From DASUNP01 sp963728545 (GTDB lineage Bacteria > Acidobacteriota > Blastocatellia > UBA7656), in NCBI GenBank assembly GCA_963728545.1, contig CAVSKO010000002.1, forward strand, positions 3,162,001 to 3,226,000: a DNA stretch of 64,000 nt, given 5' to 3'. Positions 52,899 to 61,708 of this stretch are shown here, piece after piece. How positions within the stretch are numbered: the first letter of the stretch is position 1; the number at the start of each line of letters is the position of its first letter. The position numbers and the translations under genes were made by a program. The notes below the pieces were generated by a model. It was not told the origin of the DNA and ran no database searches. It saw nothing but the letters and a program-made list of their open reading frames with translations.

Positions 52899-53306
52899 TC
52901 ATGGCAACTTGTCAAATCCTGCCTGGGTAAAATGTCTGTCAAATGTAAGTGCCGCTTTTATTCCGCGCTGCTTCATTACCACAAACGATATGCAATCCGT
53001 TAGTGAATACGTTTTGTCTTTGTGCTTTTGAAGATGCTCCCACCCTTCATAGAACAATGCCTCGTCAACATGGATTAGCTCAATCGAGTCTGTCTGAATA
53101 AGATTGCTTCCCACTTCGACCGTTTTTTCGTGCCGACCACGACTATTGAAGAAAGTTACTACTTCATCGAACACATAGGATGTCGTCACTAATTGCGGGG
53201 GTGATTTGAGTATTTTTCGCCAATGTTGTGAAGCGGCTTTGTGATTCTGGTCGTCTGACGCTTCCAACGCTATAACATAACCGGCATCAAGGAATAGACT
53301 CTTCAT
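52899..53306 (-). CDS. vapC: PIN-domain toxin
   Basis: 135 residues. LFLDAGYVIALEASDDQNHK (Asp), TTSYVFDEVVTFFNSRGRHE (Glu) and TYSLTDCISFVVMKQRGIKA, then TFDRHFTQAGF, are PIN motifs. It lies 2 bp after the antitoxin gene. Confidence 0.88.
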   Translation of the reverse strand: MKSLFLDAGYVIALEASDDQNHKAASQHWRKILKSPPQLVTTSYVFDEVVTFFNSRGRHEKTVEVGSNLIQTDSIELIHVDEALFYEGWEHLQKHKDKTYSLTDCISFVVMKQRGIKAALTFDRHFTQAGFDKLP

Positions 53307-53308
53307 TA

Positions 53309-53512
53309 TCAGTAGATGTACTCATCGAGGTTTTCACTCGCATCAGGAGCATTACAGGGAACAGGATTCCTGCCAATCTTGAAGATGGAATCTTCTTTGC
53401 TTTTTGGGAATACTACAACAACAACACCTTCTTGGCGTATCTCGACCTCCTTAACGCCTTTCAGAAACTTTTTCGGGATAACAACTCCTTCTTCTGTAAC
53501 TCTAGCTTTCAT
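53309..53512 (-). CDS. Antitoxin of the PIN toxin (AbrB/VapB-like)
   Basis: 67 residues: MKARVTEEGVVIPKKFLKGV then KEVEIRQEGVVVVVFPKSKE, a swapped-hairpin-like antitoxin with an acidic C-terminus (ASENLDEYIY) likely to wrap the toxin. GAGG lies upstream of the ATG. Confidence 0.78.
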   Translation of the reverse strand: MKARVTEEGVVIPKKFLKGVKEVEIRQEGVVVVVFPKSKEDSIFKIGRNPVPCNAPDASENLDEYIY

Positions 53513-53581
53513 ACATTACCTCATTCTCTTGGTATGTGTTCGCAAACCCAATATAACTGATGCGACGCACTCGTTTCCAGC

Positions 53582-53673
53582 GTCTAACGCCGCGCATCAG
53601 TGGGGCCGCGAGCCGCACTCGCCTTTGATGCGATACTCGCGCACGCGGCCTCCGTTGCATGCGCTTGTTGGGC
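53582..53673 (-). other. attC site
   Basis: Minus strand: GCCCAAC (53667-53673) to GTTAGAC (53582-53588). Closes the Uma2 cassette. Confidence 0.92.
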
Positions 53674-53693
53674 CGCCCTTCGCAACAGAATAT

Positions 53694-54257
53694 TCAAATC
53701 TTTGCGTATATCTCCTTGAGTCCGAGTTCACAATTGATCGAACTCAATTTAATCGTATCTTCAGCCCTGTGAAACTCTGTCAACAACCATTGAGTGTCAT
53801 TCTGCCGCACATACTGATCCGCTCTATAAAGCTCTTGGGATACCAAAATATATTCACGTAAAGATTCTATCCGTCGGTAGTGTTCAAATTTATCACCTCG
53901 ATCATAATTGGCTGTGGACTCCGATAGAACTTCTATCAGCACGATAGGGGTTAGCAGAATGTCACTGTTGTCGTCAGCAAATTGTTCCTCGCCGCACGTC
54001 ACGACAACATCAGGATAAGCGTACATCCCCGTTTTGCTAATCCTTACTCGCATATCACTCGGATACACGTTACAAGGGAGGTCTATTAACTGGCGATGTA
54101 TACCTGCAAGAACATTAGCAACTATGAGGTTATGCCTTTTACTGGCACCTGCAAAAGCGATAACCTGACCTGCGTAATACTCACTCTTAACCTCAGCTTT
54201 CCGGTCAAGTGCCAGATATTCTTCGGGAGTAATAAACGTTTTAGGTAAAGATGCCAT
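53694..54257 (-). CDS. Uma2-family (DUF820) endonuclease-like protein
   Basis: 187 residues. FITPEEYLALDRKAEVKSEY, YYAGQVIAFAGAS, YAYPDVVVTCG and PIVLIEVLSEST, then YDRGDKFEHYRRI, are the Uma2 motifs of the PD-(D/E)XK fold (D in YPDV, E-x-L in IEVLS, K in DKFEHYR). The biological role of the family is not settled. GGAGGCAACAT precedes the ATG. Confidence 0.9.
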   Translation of the reverse strand: MASLPKTFITPEEYLALDRKAEVKSEYYAGQVIAFAGASKRHNLIVANVLAGIHRQLIDLPCNVYPSDMRVRISKTGMYAYPDVVVTCGEEQFADDNSDILLTPIVLIEVLSESTANYDRGDKFEHYRRIESLREYILVSQELYRADQYVRQNDTQWLLTEFHRAEDTIKLSSINCELGLKEIYAKI

Positions 54258-54327
54258 CTATGTTGCCTCCAAGTTCTAATGCAGCAATAAATATATCACT
54301 GCCTGTCCAAGATGGCACGAGCAGGCG

Positions 54328-54419
54328 GCCCAACGCTCCGCATTATCGGGGCCGCGAGCGGTATTGATTGTAACATGCGAAACTTGCTTCGCGGCCTCCG
54401 TTGCATGCGGTTGTTGGGC
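54328..54419 (-). other. attC site
   Basis: Minus strand: GCCCAAC (54413-54419) to GTTGGGC (54328-54334). Confidence 0.92.
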
Positions 54420-54446
54420 GGCTGCAAGCACCTGCTTAAGTACTAA

Positions 54447-54640
54447 GCTCGACTTTGTCCAATTTTCAGAGAAAAGAATATGGAGATTTTCGAGCATTTT
54501 AGTTCGATGCTTTTAATTTTCAAACATCGCCCTATGATAGGGATGTTTGAAAAATACCAGCACCTCCATATCTTGTATGTAACGAAGAGGTAACGTGCTA
54601 CCTATTGATTCCACCTCTTCAAAAATGGACAAAGTCGAGC
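54447..54640. mobile_element. MITE-like element
   Basis: 194 bp with inverted ends GCTCGACTTTGTCCA and TGGACAAAGTCGAGC, flanked by TAA on both sides. Contains a strong internal hairpin TTTTCAAACATC-CCCTAT / ATAGGG-ATGTTTGAAAA (about 54519-54557) that could terminate transcription in both directions. It sits between the next gene and its attC. Confidence 0.72.
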
Positions 54641-54656
54641 TAAGTATAGTGACATT

Positions 54657-55862
54657 TTAAATTGATTGACGGATTTGGCGAGCCTTCTCAACTAACTTTG
54701 AAATTGCATTGATATATTCTCTCGCTCGTTCGTTAGATATTTTTCTCCTTTCCCGATGAACCAGTTCGTTGCGTTCATGTATCGCTCTAGCACATTTTTC
54801 GTAAAGGTCACTCACTTCAGCTTCGTCACCCTTCCATATTTCTCTGCGAATCCACACGGAAACCAAATCAGCGAGTGCAGTTTCGCGCACTATACGATCA
54901 ATTGCATTATTGCTTATGCGATATTTCTTTAGTGCTGCTTGCATGAGCTTCTTCACCTCAATTTCTAAAGCTATTACTGATTCAATCAAAGCCAAGCGAG
55001 GGTTGCCTAGTTCTGGATCACATAGTCCAAAGGCTGTGGCTATCAAGACTTCTGATAATGCTGGCTCATCACCCGATTGTATACTATTAGTGATGCCTGC
55101 CCAGGCAGAGGGTTTTATGGCCTGCACAATTCCTGACTCAAGTTTTGTAGGGAAGAGTTGATTCAAAAAAGCCGTCAATATTTCGTGTGCGTATTCAACT
55201 CGAAACGCGTAATCATTTGCTTCCTCAGCGTACTCTTTAAATCTTTCAATTTCCGAGCCGACTAGCCAAGCGCCCTTGAGCCAATTAATGAACGGGCGGT
55301 CTGGTATTAAATGTTGATGGTATTGAATCCTTAGAATCTCCAGAAAGCGATAAACTGCATCTTGTAGTGTTTTACTCATCGCCTCAAAGTAAGAAGCGAC
55401 TTCACGTTGGGTAAGAACGTGGGCACAAACTTCTGCCGATCTTTGAAGCAACCTGCTACGGTATTCTTCTAAGTCAACCCAGGCTTGCCTACGCTTCGCA
55501 CGATGATCGGGTGGTTCTGGAAAGGGAGCGAACATCACTCTTTCTTCAAGCTCCTTTATCTCTGGAATATCTTCGCTATAAGCAATCCCGTCCTTAAACT
55601 CTATGCTGTTGATATCAAATAGGCGTTCTACTGCGTCTGGCACATTATCTGGAATAAAGTGAACAAAGATAGATTGATAGCCACTGTTTGGATCTCCGGG
55701 GAGGTTGTCGCCTCTTGATTCCCACCTATCAAAATAAAATAGGATTCTTCCTAGGTCGGTCTGAAGCACAGATGCAGTCATTGGGGACAGAGGAGCAGGA
55801 GGTTCAATGAATATAATCTCGCGGGCGAAAACAATTCGTAATTGCAGCTCAAACACTTTCAT
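54657..55862 (-). CDS. Hypothetical protein with HEPN-like C-terminus
   Basis: 401 residues. Mostly helical. The C-terminal ~130 residues (LIESVIALEIEVKKLMQAAL, then LYEKCARAIHERNELVHRER) resemble HEPN/MAE_28990-type helical bundles with the R-N-x-x-V-H pattern (ERNELVH). The N-terminal part is unrecognised. Single gene of its cassette, followed by a MITE. Confidence 0.65.
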   Translation of the reverse strand: MKVFELQLRIVFAREIIFIEPPAPLSPMTASVLQTDLGRILFYFDRWESRGDNLPGDPNSGYQSIFVHFIPDNVPDAVERLFDINSIEFKDGIAYSEDIPEIKELEERVMFAPFPEPPDHRAKRRQAWVDLEEYRSRLLQRSAEVCAHVLTQREVASYFEAMSKTLQDAVYRFLEILRIQYHQHLIPDRPFINWLKGAWLVGSEIERFKEYAEEANDYAFRVEYAHEILTAFLNQLFPTKLESGIVQAIKPSAWAGITNSIQSGDEPALSEVLIATAFGLCDPELGNPRLALIESVIALEIEVKKLMQAALKKYRISNNAIDRIVRETALADLVSVWIRREIWKGDEAEVSDLYEKCARAIHERNELVHRERRKISNERAREYINAISKLVEKARQIRQSI

Positions 55863-55908
55863 ACTCTCAATCTAAACATATTGGATTAGGTGTGACCAGC
55901 AATAAGCC

Positions 55909-56000
55909 GCCCAACGACTCGCATCAGCGGGGCCGCGAACGGCACTCAGGGATACATATGAGACTCGCTTCGCGGCCTCCGCTGCATGCGCTTGTTAGAT
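55909..56000 (-). other. attC site
   Basis: Minus strand: ATCTAAC (55994-56000) to GTTGGGC (55909-55915). Closes the third BrnTA cassette. Confidence 0.92.
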
Positions 56001-56011
56001 GGCGTCGCGGG

Positions 56012-56284
56012 TCAACGGGTATGCTCTTTATTGCTTTCTACATAACTGCGTAGCGCTGAATTGATTAAACTTTCGTATTCTTCGCCTTGCGCTCTAAACC
56101 ACTCCATTAAGTCGGCATCTAGTCGCATTGTGACTGACACCTGCTTTGGCATACGCAACTTTGCCTTCGCAAAAAAGTTGTCATCCAGCGGTGGGATGTC
56201 TGAGGTGTCTATCTCTTCGTCAGTCATCTCATCAACCCGCTTCCAGTCCGTTTCTGATTGCTTGTTCATACTTGATTCGTTCAT
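56012..56284 (-). CDS. brnA: BrnA-family antitoxin
   Basis: 90 residues. RHH domain KQVSVTMRLDADLMEWFRAQ then YESLINSALRSYVES. The ATG at 56269 (MNKQ) is an alternative start. Overlaps the toxin gene by about 50 bp. Confidence 0.88.
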   Translation of the reverse strand: MNESSMNKQSETDWKRVDEMTDEEIDTSDIPPLDDNFFAKAKLRMPKQVSVTMRLDADLMEWFRAQGEEYESLINSALRSYVESNKEHTR

Positions 56285-56525
56285 GTTTCAATGCCTTCCG
56301 CAGTGAGATAATTCTCATTGTATCTTCACTACGCTCAGTGAAAATGATCACGACAACTAGCCCTCTTAATAAGCCTATTCTTATCCAACGATCTTCGCCA
56401 TAGTCTTCTCGCTCATCAAGGGCTGACAGTATTGGGCCTTCAAAGATTTCCCAAGCATCGGCAAAATCAAGACCACGATTACTGATGTTGGTCCGCCTTT
56501 TCTCTTCATCCCATTCAAAATTCAC
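56232..56525 (-). CDS. brnT: BrnT-family toxin
   Basis: 97 residues from a GTG (NFEWDEEKRRTNISNRGLDF), then RWIRIGLLRGLVVVIIFTER and MRIISLRKALKHERIKYEQ. The longer ORF starting at 56579 reaches the attC border and is rejected. Third BrnT of the window. Confidence 0.87.
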   Translation of the reverse strand: MNFEWDEEKRRTNISNRGLDFADAWEIFEGPILSALDEREDYGEDRWIRIGLLRGLVVVIIFTERSEDTMRIISLRKALKHERIKYEQAIRNGLEAG

Positions 56526-56582
56526 AGGAGGAGTGTAACTATATCTGGCAGCGTAGGACAAGCTTGCAGGACTGGGCAAGCC

Positions 56583-56674
56583 ATCTAACGCTGCGCATCA
56601 GCGGGGCCGCGAGCGGTACTAATAGATTGATGCGAGACTCAATTCGCGGCCTCCGTTGCATGCGCTTGTTAGAC
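56583..56674 (-). other. attC site
   Basis: Minus strand: GTCTAAC (56668-56674) to GTTAGAT (56583-56589). Confidence 0.92.
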
Positions 56675-56682
56675 TTTCGCCT

Positions 56683-56898
56683 TTACACAACCTGCTTCAC
56701 TTCTGCTGGTAGCTTGTTCAGGATTAATTCCTTTATATCCAGCTTTGTGCTTGCCTCGTCAATATCAATCCCAACTAAGTTTCCTTCTGCGTCATAGTCC
56801 AAAACCACTCCCTGTGATACTTCGAGGCTATCAGCACTAGGCTTAGAGCTAAGGTCTATGTAAAGCGAATCTGTATCTGCATAATAATTTATCTTCAT
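56683..56898 (-). CDS. DUF2283 protein (putative antitoxin)
   Basis: 71 residues: MKINYYADTDSLYIDLSSKP then SQGVVLDYDAEGNLVGIDID, the DUF2283 pattern. ATGA-type overlap with the gene before it. DUF2283 proteins often accompany DUF4258 proteins and are regarded as putative antitoxins. Confidence 0.88.
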   Translation of the reverse strand: MKINYYADTDSLYIDLSSKPSADSLEVSQGVVLDYDAEGNLVGIDIDEASTKLDIKELILNKLPAEVKQVV

Positions 56899-57137
56899 AG
56901 TTTGAACCCTCTGTCTGGGAAAGCATTATGTATTGTAATTCTGTCGGCAAGAGTGACTACTCTGAGAACACGTCCTCCTAGCTCATCCACTTTGCCCCAG
57001 AACCGAACTCGATTATCGCTTTGAACCTCAATGCGAATTGGATTCTCAATGATTTGGATGCACCATTCTTTCTTCAGATAGTTCCTCTTTCGTAGTACCT
57101 CATTCTCAAAGTAAGCTGTGAATTTGTATTCTGGCAT
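56895..57137 (-). CDS. DUF4258-like protein (putative toxin)
   Basis: 80 residues: FTAYFENEVLRKRNYLKKEW then CIQIIENPIRIEVQSDNRVR and RVVTLADRITIHNAFPDRGF, a RelE/BrnT-like small fold. First gene of a two-gene module with the DUF2283 protein. Role inferred from pairing. Confidence 0.78.
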   Translation of the reverse strand: MPEYKFTAYFENEVLRKRNYLKKEWCIQIIENPIRIEVQSDNRVRFWGKVDELGGRVLRVVTLADRITIHNAFPDRGFKL

Positions 57138-57180
57138 ATCCTTACTCTTTATTAAACACCAGAGAAGTTTAATTGCGAAA

Positions 57181-57191
57181 GTCTAACGCTC
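57181..57191 (-). other. Orphan attC core beside IS66 copy B
   Basis: GTCTAACGCTC: the minus-strand core GTTAGAC with the GAGC that precedes it in the array. TAACGCTC (57184-57191) is the reverse complement of GAGCGTTA at 28986-28993. It is the displaced end of the attC at 28915. Confidence 0.88.
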
Positions 57192-58766
57192 GTAATCGGT
57201 CAGTAACGCGGGGAGCGATTTGGGAAATAGGAAGCGTTGGACATTTCTCCAACATATAGGCATGTCCGATGCGCTCAGTTTATCAAGAACCAAAGAACCG
57301 TTCGCTTGGCGTGAACTCCTGCCAGAGCTGTCTTGATAAGCAGCGCGAGATTGATCGTTTGAAACAAGAGAATCAACGTCTTCGCGAGCAGTTGTCTAAA
57401 CAGAAACGAAAAGATAAAGCAGGATTCTTTGGCTCCTCCACGCCCTCATCTCAACTCCCCTTGAAAGCCTATTCAAAAGACGAAGCCTCGGCCAGGCGAG
57501 GCGGGGCAAAACCCGGTCACATTGGTAAGGGCAGGAAGAAGCATTGCCCACAAGAGGTTGATGAGATACGCGAGATTTCCACTGCCTCAATTTGTTCAAC
57601 CTGCCATTCGGTTTTGCTTTCCAAAGGGTATCGGCAGCGTTCGGTTCTCGACATTGATCCGATCACCCTACGCAAAGTGCTCTATCGCATCCAGAGGAAG
57701 GTGTGTCGGAGGTGCGGGGTGGAAGTTACGCCAACCCTGACTGATCTCTTACCCAAAAGTCTACTATCGAATCAACTGATGGCCGAGATCGTTGACTCAC
57801 ACTACTTGCAAGGCATGCCGATGGGCAGAGTTTGCGCTCGTTGGCAGTTGAATTATGAGACCGTCATCGAAGCGTTGCATCGAGTTGGCGCGCACTTTGA
57901 GCGGGTGATGAAGGACTTGAAACAAGCCTACCAACAAGCCTTCGTTCGACATGCGGACGAGACGACTTGGCGCACTGACGGGAAGAACGGTTATTGTTGG
58001 CTTTTTGCAAGCGAGAAGGTGAGTTTGCATCTTTATAGAAATACGCGCTCGGCTCGTGTCGTTGAAGAAGTTTTCGGCCATCAGAAGAAGTTGAAAGGAT
58101 ACTTGGTCGTTGATCGCTATGCGGCCTACAAGCGCGTGGGTTGCCAGATTCAGTATTGTTACGCTCACTTGCTCAGAGAGTTGATCGATTTGCAATCGGA
58201 GTTTTCAGACGAGTTGGAAGTGGAAGCCTACTCAAAAACGATGGCGGAGTTGGTTGCGCAAGCGATGCGCTTGCAAAGCAGCAGGCCGGACGACGAGGAG
58301 TATTACCGGGAGGCAAGACGAATCAAACGAGCTATCCTGCGGGCTTGTCGAGAGCCGTCGCATCATTTGGCGGTCAAGCGATGGCAAGACTTTTTTGTGG
58401 AAGAAGCGAGCCGACTCTACCATTGGGTAGAAGAGAGGCGAGTGCCTTGTGAGAATAATCGAGCCGAGAGAGAGTTGCGTACGACAGTAATAGCGAGAAA
58501 AGTGAGCCACGGGTCACAAGCCGAAGAAGGAGCAAAGACTCGTGAAGTGTTGATGAGTGTGATGCAAACATTGAAGAAGCGAGTTCCAGACCCCAGACAA
58601 AAGTTCAAAGAAGCGTTGGACAAAATAGCCACTAACTCACAAATCAATCCAAGTCAGGCATTGTTTGAAACCGACAGCAGCTAATGAATAGGGAAGCACC
58701 AAGAAATTATAACTTGGATCATACTCTTAGTGGATTAGTCTATTCCCCGCGTTACTGACCGATTAC
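57192..58766 (+). mobile_element. IS66-family element, copy B
   Basis: 1575 bp, ends as in copy A, opposite orientation. Right flank TTTCCCTG does not match any flank of copy A. Confidence 0.92.
57269..58684 (+). CDS. IS66-family transposase (TnpC-like)
   Basis: 471 residues, identical to copy A except Glu for Gly in NY(E/G)TVIEAL and Asp for Asn in ELI(D/N)LQSEF. Intact. Confidence 0.94.
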   Translation: MRSVYQEPKNRSLGVNSCQSCLDKQREIDRLKQENQRLREQLSKQKRKDKAGFFGSSTPSSQLPLKAYSKDEASARRGGAKPGHIGKGRKKHCPQEVDEIREISTASICSTCHSVLLSKGYRQRSVLDIDPITLRKVLYRIQRKVCRRCGVEVTPTLTDLLPKSLLSNQLMAEIVDSHYLQGMPMGRVCARWQLNYETVIEALHRVGAHFERVMKDLKQAYQQAFVRHADETTWRTDGKNGYCWLFASEKVSLHLYRNTRSARVVEEVFGHQKKLKGYLVVDRYAAYKRVGCQIQYCYAHLLRELIDLQSEFSDELEVEAYSKTMAELVAQAMRLQSSRPDDEEYYREARRIKRAILRACREPSHHLAVKRWQDFFVEEASRLYHWVEERRVPCENNRAERELRTTVIARKVSHGSQAEEGAKTREVLMSVMQTLKKRVPDPRQKFKEALDKIATNSQINPSQALFETDSS

Positions 58767-58773
58767 TTTCCCT

Positions 58774-58864
58774 GTAATGCCTCAGTTACGTGGGGAAAGT
58801 TGAGATGCCCTCTTTGCAAACAAAGGATTTACGGTTTTTGCTCCCCACGTAACTGAGGCATTAC
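58774..58864. mobile_element. MITE with IS66-like ends
   Basis: 91 bp with inverted ends GTAATGCCTCAGTTACGTGG, matching 18 of 23 positions of the IS66 copy end (GTAATCGGTCAGTAACGCGG...). Starts 8 bp after IS66 copy B. No coding capacity; probably mobilised by an IS66-type transposase. Confidence 0.75.
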
Positions 58865-58996
58865 CCTCATATAGACAAAACTATTGCGCCGCATATCCCC
58901 GTTTGTTATTCTTGGCCCATCCGATAACCGCTTTTCGAAAGCCTAACTGCCTCCATGCAAATTAATTGATTGCCCCTTCCGCTCGGAGGTCAGTTG

Positions 58997-60673
58997 ATGT
59001 TTTCCGGCCTGATTCTCATCATAATTCTTTTCCTGCTTCTGTTGTCGTGCTTCATTCCGATAGGCAACGAGAACTCGACCGTCCGCCGCCTGCCGTGGAT
59101 CACGTTCGGCATAATGGCGCTCAACGTGTTGATTTATTATGTGACGCTTCCCGGAAACGTCGGCCAGCAGCGCGAGATAATGAAAGAAGGGTCCAGGCTG
59201 GAAGAATGCATAAAGCAAGAGCCGCGCTTGCTTGCCGATGAAGCGGTTAGAAAGAAGATCTTCCAGATAGGAATCTTCAGCAAGCGCGATATGGAGGAGA
59301 TCGAGCGCCAGGTAAAAGCGACCTTCACGGACAGTAATCAATTGACATTGTGGTTGAACAGCACAGAAGGCGTGAAAGCGCGCGAAGAATTCGAACAAAT
59401 CTTCGTATCTTTAACAAAGGCTTTAGAAGCGAGCCTCTGGTACAAGTATGGGTTTGCGCCTAATGGAAAGTGGAAGATTCACCAGCTCATAACCTCGGCC
59501 TTTCTCCACGCCGACACGATGCACCTTTTTGGCAACATCATATTTTTCTTCGCGGTCGCATTCAGTCTCGAAGACCTTTGGGGCCGCAGCACGTTTACGG
59601 TCTTTTATCTTCTCGGCGCAGCCCTGTCTTGCTTCCCCAGCATAGTGAGTCCGGCCCACGTGCCGGGGATAGGCGCTTCGGGCGCGATCTCCGCTACGAT
59701 GGGCGCGTTTCTTGTGAGACTGCCAAAGGCGAAGATAAAGCTGTTATTCTTCTTATTCCCTTTCTCGATCATTTATTTTCTCATTAGAAAAAAGGGGATG
59801 GTTATTAAGCTCCCCGGCTACATCTACCTTATCGCATATTTCGTGGCCCAGATATTGTTATGGGGGATAGACAAGATGTCGGGCGAAACTTCAAACGTAG
59901 GTTACACTGTTCACCTGGCAGGGTTCGCCTACGGCGCTATGTTCGCCGCAGTGATGAGGGGAGTAAAGGCCGAAGAGCTATACATCAATCCGAAGATCGA
60001 AGCGAAAGTATCTTTTGCCGCGCCGCAAGCCGTCAGCCAGGCGCTTGATTCTTTAGACTGTGGCGAAACGGGTTTGGCGGAGCGCAAACTCAAGAGCCAT
60101 CTTGTTACCAACCCGAATGACGTTGAAGCCATAATGGCATTGATACAGGTTTATCAACGCACGCTGAATTACGACCAGCTCAACGTAGTTTATGGCCGCC
60201 TTATCCGCCATCACCTAGCCAACAACGACCTCGAAGCCGCGATTTACGCTTATGACAACCTGTTGTCGGCATTCCCCGACGACAAGGTTGATCCACGGAT
60301 TCCGGCGCGCGACTGGCTGCCGCTATGTGAATACCTTCGCGAGATGGGTTTAATGCGAGAGGCCGCCGTCGAATACGAGCGAATGGTAAAGGCCCAACCT
60401 GACGACCCGCTGACCGTGCGCGCCTGCGTGCAAGGCGGCGAAGCCGCGCTGATAGCCAACGACCTCGAACGCGCATTGAGATTGTTCGAGCACGCTCAGA
60501 CAATGAGTGCGTTGATAGCGCTCACCGGGCGAATAGATGCAGGACTTGAAAAATGCAGGCAACGCCTGTCTAGCCGTCCCAGGTGGGTGCAGAAATCGCC
60601 CAAACCGCACGACGTGCTGCCGACCGCCAAGCCCGCAGCAAACACTTTCGATGAAAAGAAATTCCCCTGGTGA
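58997..60673 (+). CDS. Rhomboid-family intramembrane protease with C-terminal TPR-like domain
   Basis: 558 residues from ATG 58997, with GGAGG eight bases upstream; an in-frame TTG at 58970 is less likely. Rhomboid core: HADTMHLFGNIIFFF, GIGASGAISATMGAF (catalytic Ser in GxSG) and YTVHLAGFAYGAMFA (catalytic His), in six or more membrane segments. From ~370 a helical-repeat tail (LVTNPNDVEAIMALIQVYQR, YDNLLSAFPDD). Cleaves membrane proteins within the bilayer; the tail may bind partners. First gene after the cassette array, apparently chromosomal. Confidence 0.85.
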   Translation: MFSGLILIIILFLLLLSCFIPIGNENSTVRRLPWITFGIMALNVLIYYVTLPGNVGQQREIMKEGSRLEECIKQEPRLLADEAVRKKIFQIGIFSKRDMEEIERQVKATFTDSNQLTLWLNSTEGVKAREEFEQIFVSLTKALEASLWYKYGFAPNGKWKIHQLITSAFLHADTMHLFGNIIFFFAVAFSLEDLWGRSTFTVFYLLGAALSCFPSIVSPAHVPGIGASGAISATMGAFLVRLPKAKIKLLFFLFPFSIIYFLIRKKGMVIKLPGYIYLIAYFVAQILLWGIDKMSGETSNVGYTVHLAGFAYGAMFAAVMRGVKAEELYINPKIEAKVSFAAPQAVSQALDSLDCGETGLAERKLKSHLVTNPNDVEAIMALIQVYQRTLNYDQLNVVYGRLIRHHLANNDLEAAIYAYDNLLSAFPDDKVDPRIPARDWLPLCEYLREMGLMREAAVEYERMVKAQPDDPLTVRACVQGGEAALIANDLERALRLFEHAQTMSALIALTGRIDAGLEKCRQRLSSRPRWVQKSPKPHDVLPTAKPAANTFDEKKFPW

Positions 60674-60740
60674 CTCTTCAGCCCTGGTGATTCTTCAGCG
60701 CCGACCTCACCCGCTTCATCTCAATACGGGTAATGTCCGT

Positions 60741-61688
60741 CTAAGGTCTGCGGCGTTCGGTCCCCCAATAGTCGTCGAGTTTGGGAAATACGTCAACGCC
60801 CTTGAAAACAACCGTCTTGACCTCCGTACCCGGGTGCCGGTAGCGCATTACCTCGTTGACAGAGTCTCGGAAAAGCGCCGCGCTGAAGTACTCAACCTTG
60901 CCGGGCACGAGGAAATCAGAGTCCTGTTTAGGGTTTGTATAAACTTTAATCACGAGACGCTCCGGCCCCGGATGCTGCTGGGAAAAGAGTCTCAGTAGCG
61001 CCAGCAGGTTCGGCTCGTTCCCGTCCTCAGCATTGATGAACAGCCTTATGAATCGCTGGCCCTCCATTTCAAAGTTTGTGATCACGAAATAGCAAGGGAG
61101 ATCGCTCTGAGCCTTTCCGGGTTTAGCGTCGCGGGTTTCTCCGCCGTCACGAAGATCGACCTCCAGTCTTTTACAGTTCTCGCAAGAAGGGTCTTCGCCT
61201 TTGACCAGGACGTACTTCATGTCCTTCATGGAGCCGCCTTCCGCTTTGTAACCGAACAGTTCTACTTCTCCTCTGCGTATTAGAATTCCTTGCGCATCTT
61301 TCTCCCAGACCTTTGGCTTGCTCTCGTAAGGTACCCCGGATAAAACCGCCCTGAGCGCTTGTATGTCTTCTGCTGTTTTATAATTCCCCAGGGTGAAATT
61401 AAGTGAGGTATGAACAGACACGCTTAAATTTTCGGCGTCCTGATACGCGGCGGAGAAGTGACGGTGAAGTCGGACGAAATTCGCTTCGTTGACATCAGAT
61501 TTGTCTATCAGCACCTTAATCTCTCTCCGCTTGTTATCCTCGCGTACTTCATTAGAAATAATGACGTAACAGGGAAGCCTTTCCTTAGGTTGAGAAAGTC
61601 TCACACTCCGCCCGTCAGCAAATTCCGGCGCGGCAACGCTTATGGCCAAAGCTGATAAGGCCAGCAAGCAAATCGTTAACCTACGCAT
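60741..61688 (-). CDS. Secreted protein with an internal duplication
   Basis: 315 residues from ATG 61688 with GGAGG upstream (a longer ORF to 61736 overlaps the RHS gene). Signal peptide MRRLTICLLALSALAISVAA. Two similar ~125-residue halves: LPCYVIISNEVREDNKRREI (then FVRLHRHFSAAYQDAENLSV) and LPCYFVITNFEMEGQRFIRL (then LLALLRLFSQQHPGPERLVI). CENCKR follows between. 20 bp downstream of the RHS gene on the same strand, so probably co-transcribed; a partner or immunity role is only a guess. Confidence 0.72.
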   Translation of the reverse strand: MRRLTICLLALSALAISVAAPEFADGRSVRLSQPKERLPCYVIISNEVREDNKRREIKVLIDKSDVNEANFVRLHRHFSAAYQDAENLSVSVHTSLNFTLGNYKTAEDIQALRAVLSGVPYESKPKVWEKDAQGILIRRGEVELFGYKAEGGSMKDMKYVLVKGEDPSCENCKRLEVDLRDGGETRDAKPGKAQSDLPCYFVITNFEMEGQRFIRLFINAEDGNEPNLLALLRLFSQQHPGPERLVIKVYTNPKQDSDFLVPGKVEYFSAALFRDSVNEVMRYRHPGTEVKTVVFKGVDVFPKLDDYWGTERRRP

Positions 61689-61708
61689 AATGATTCCTCC
61701 CGCCCGCC

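Noticed and set aside
14041..57191. CRISPR-like regular repeats
   Set aside because: Repeats are imperfect ~92-bp palindromes with variable loops, separated by genes of 0.2-5 kb, and fit attC sites; no short direct repeats with uniform spacers and no cas genes.
58896..58960. A further attC remnant (GCCTAACTGCCTCCATGC near 58943)
   Set aside because: Only the 7-mer and a few bases match; no stem partner is nearby.
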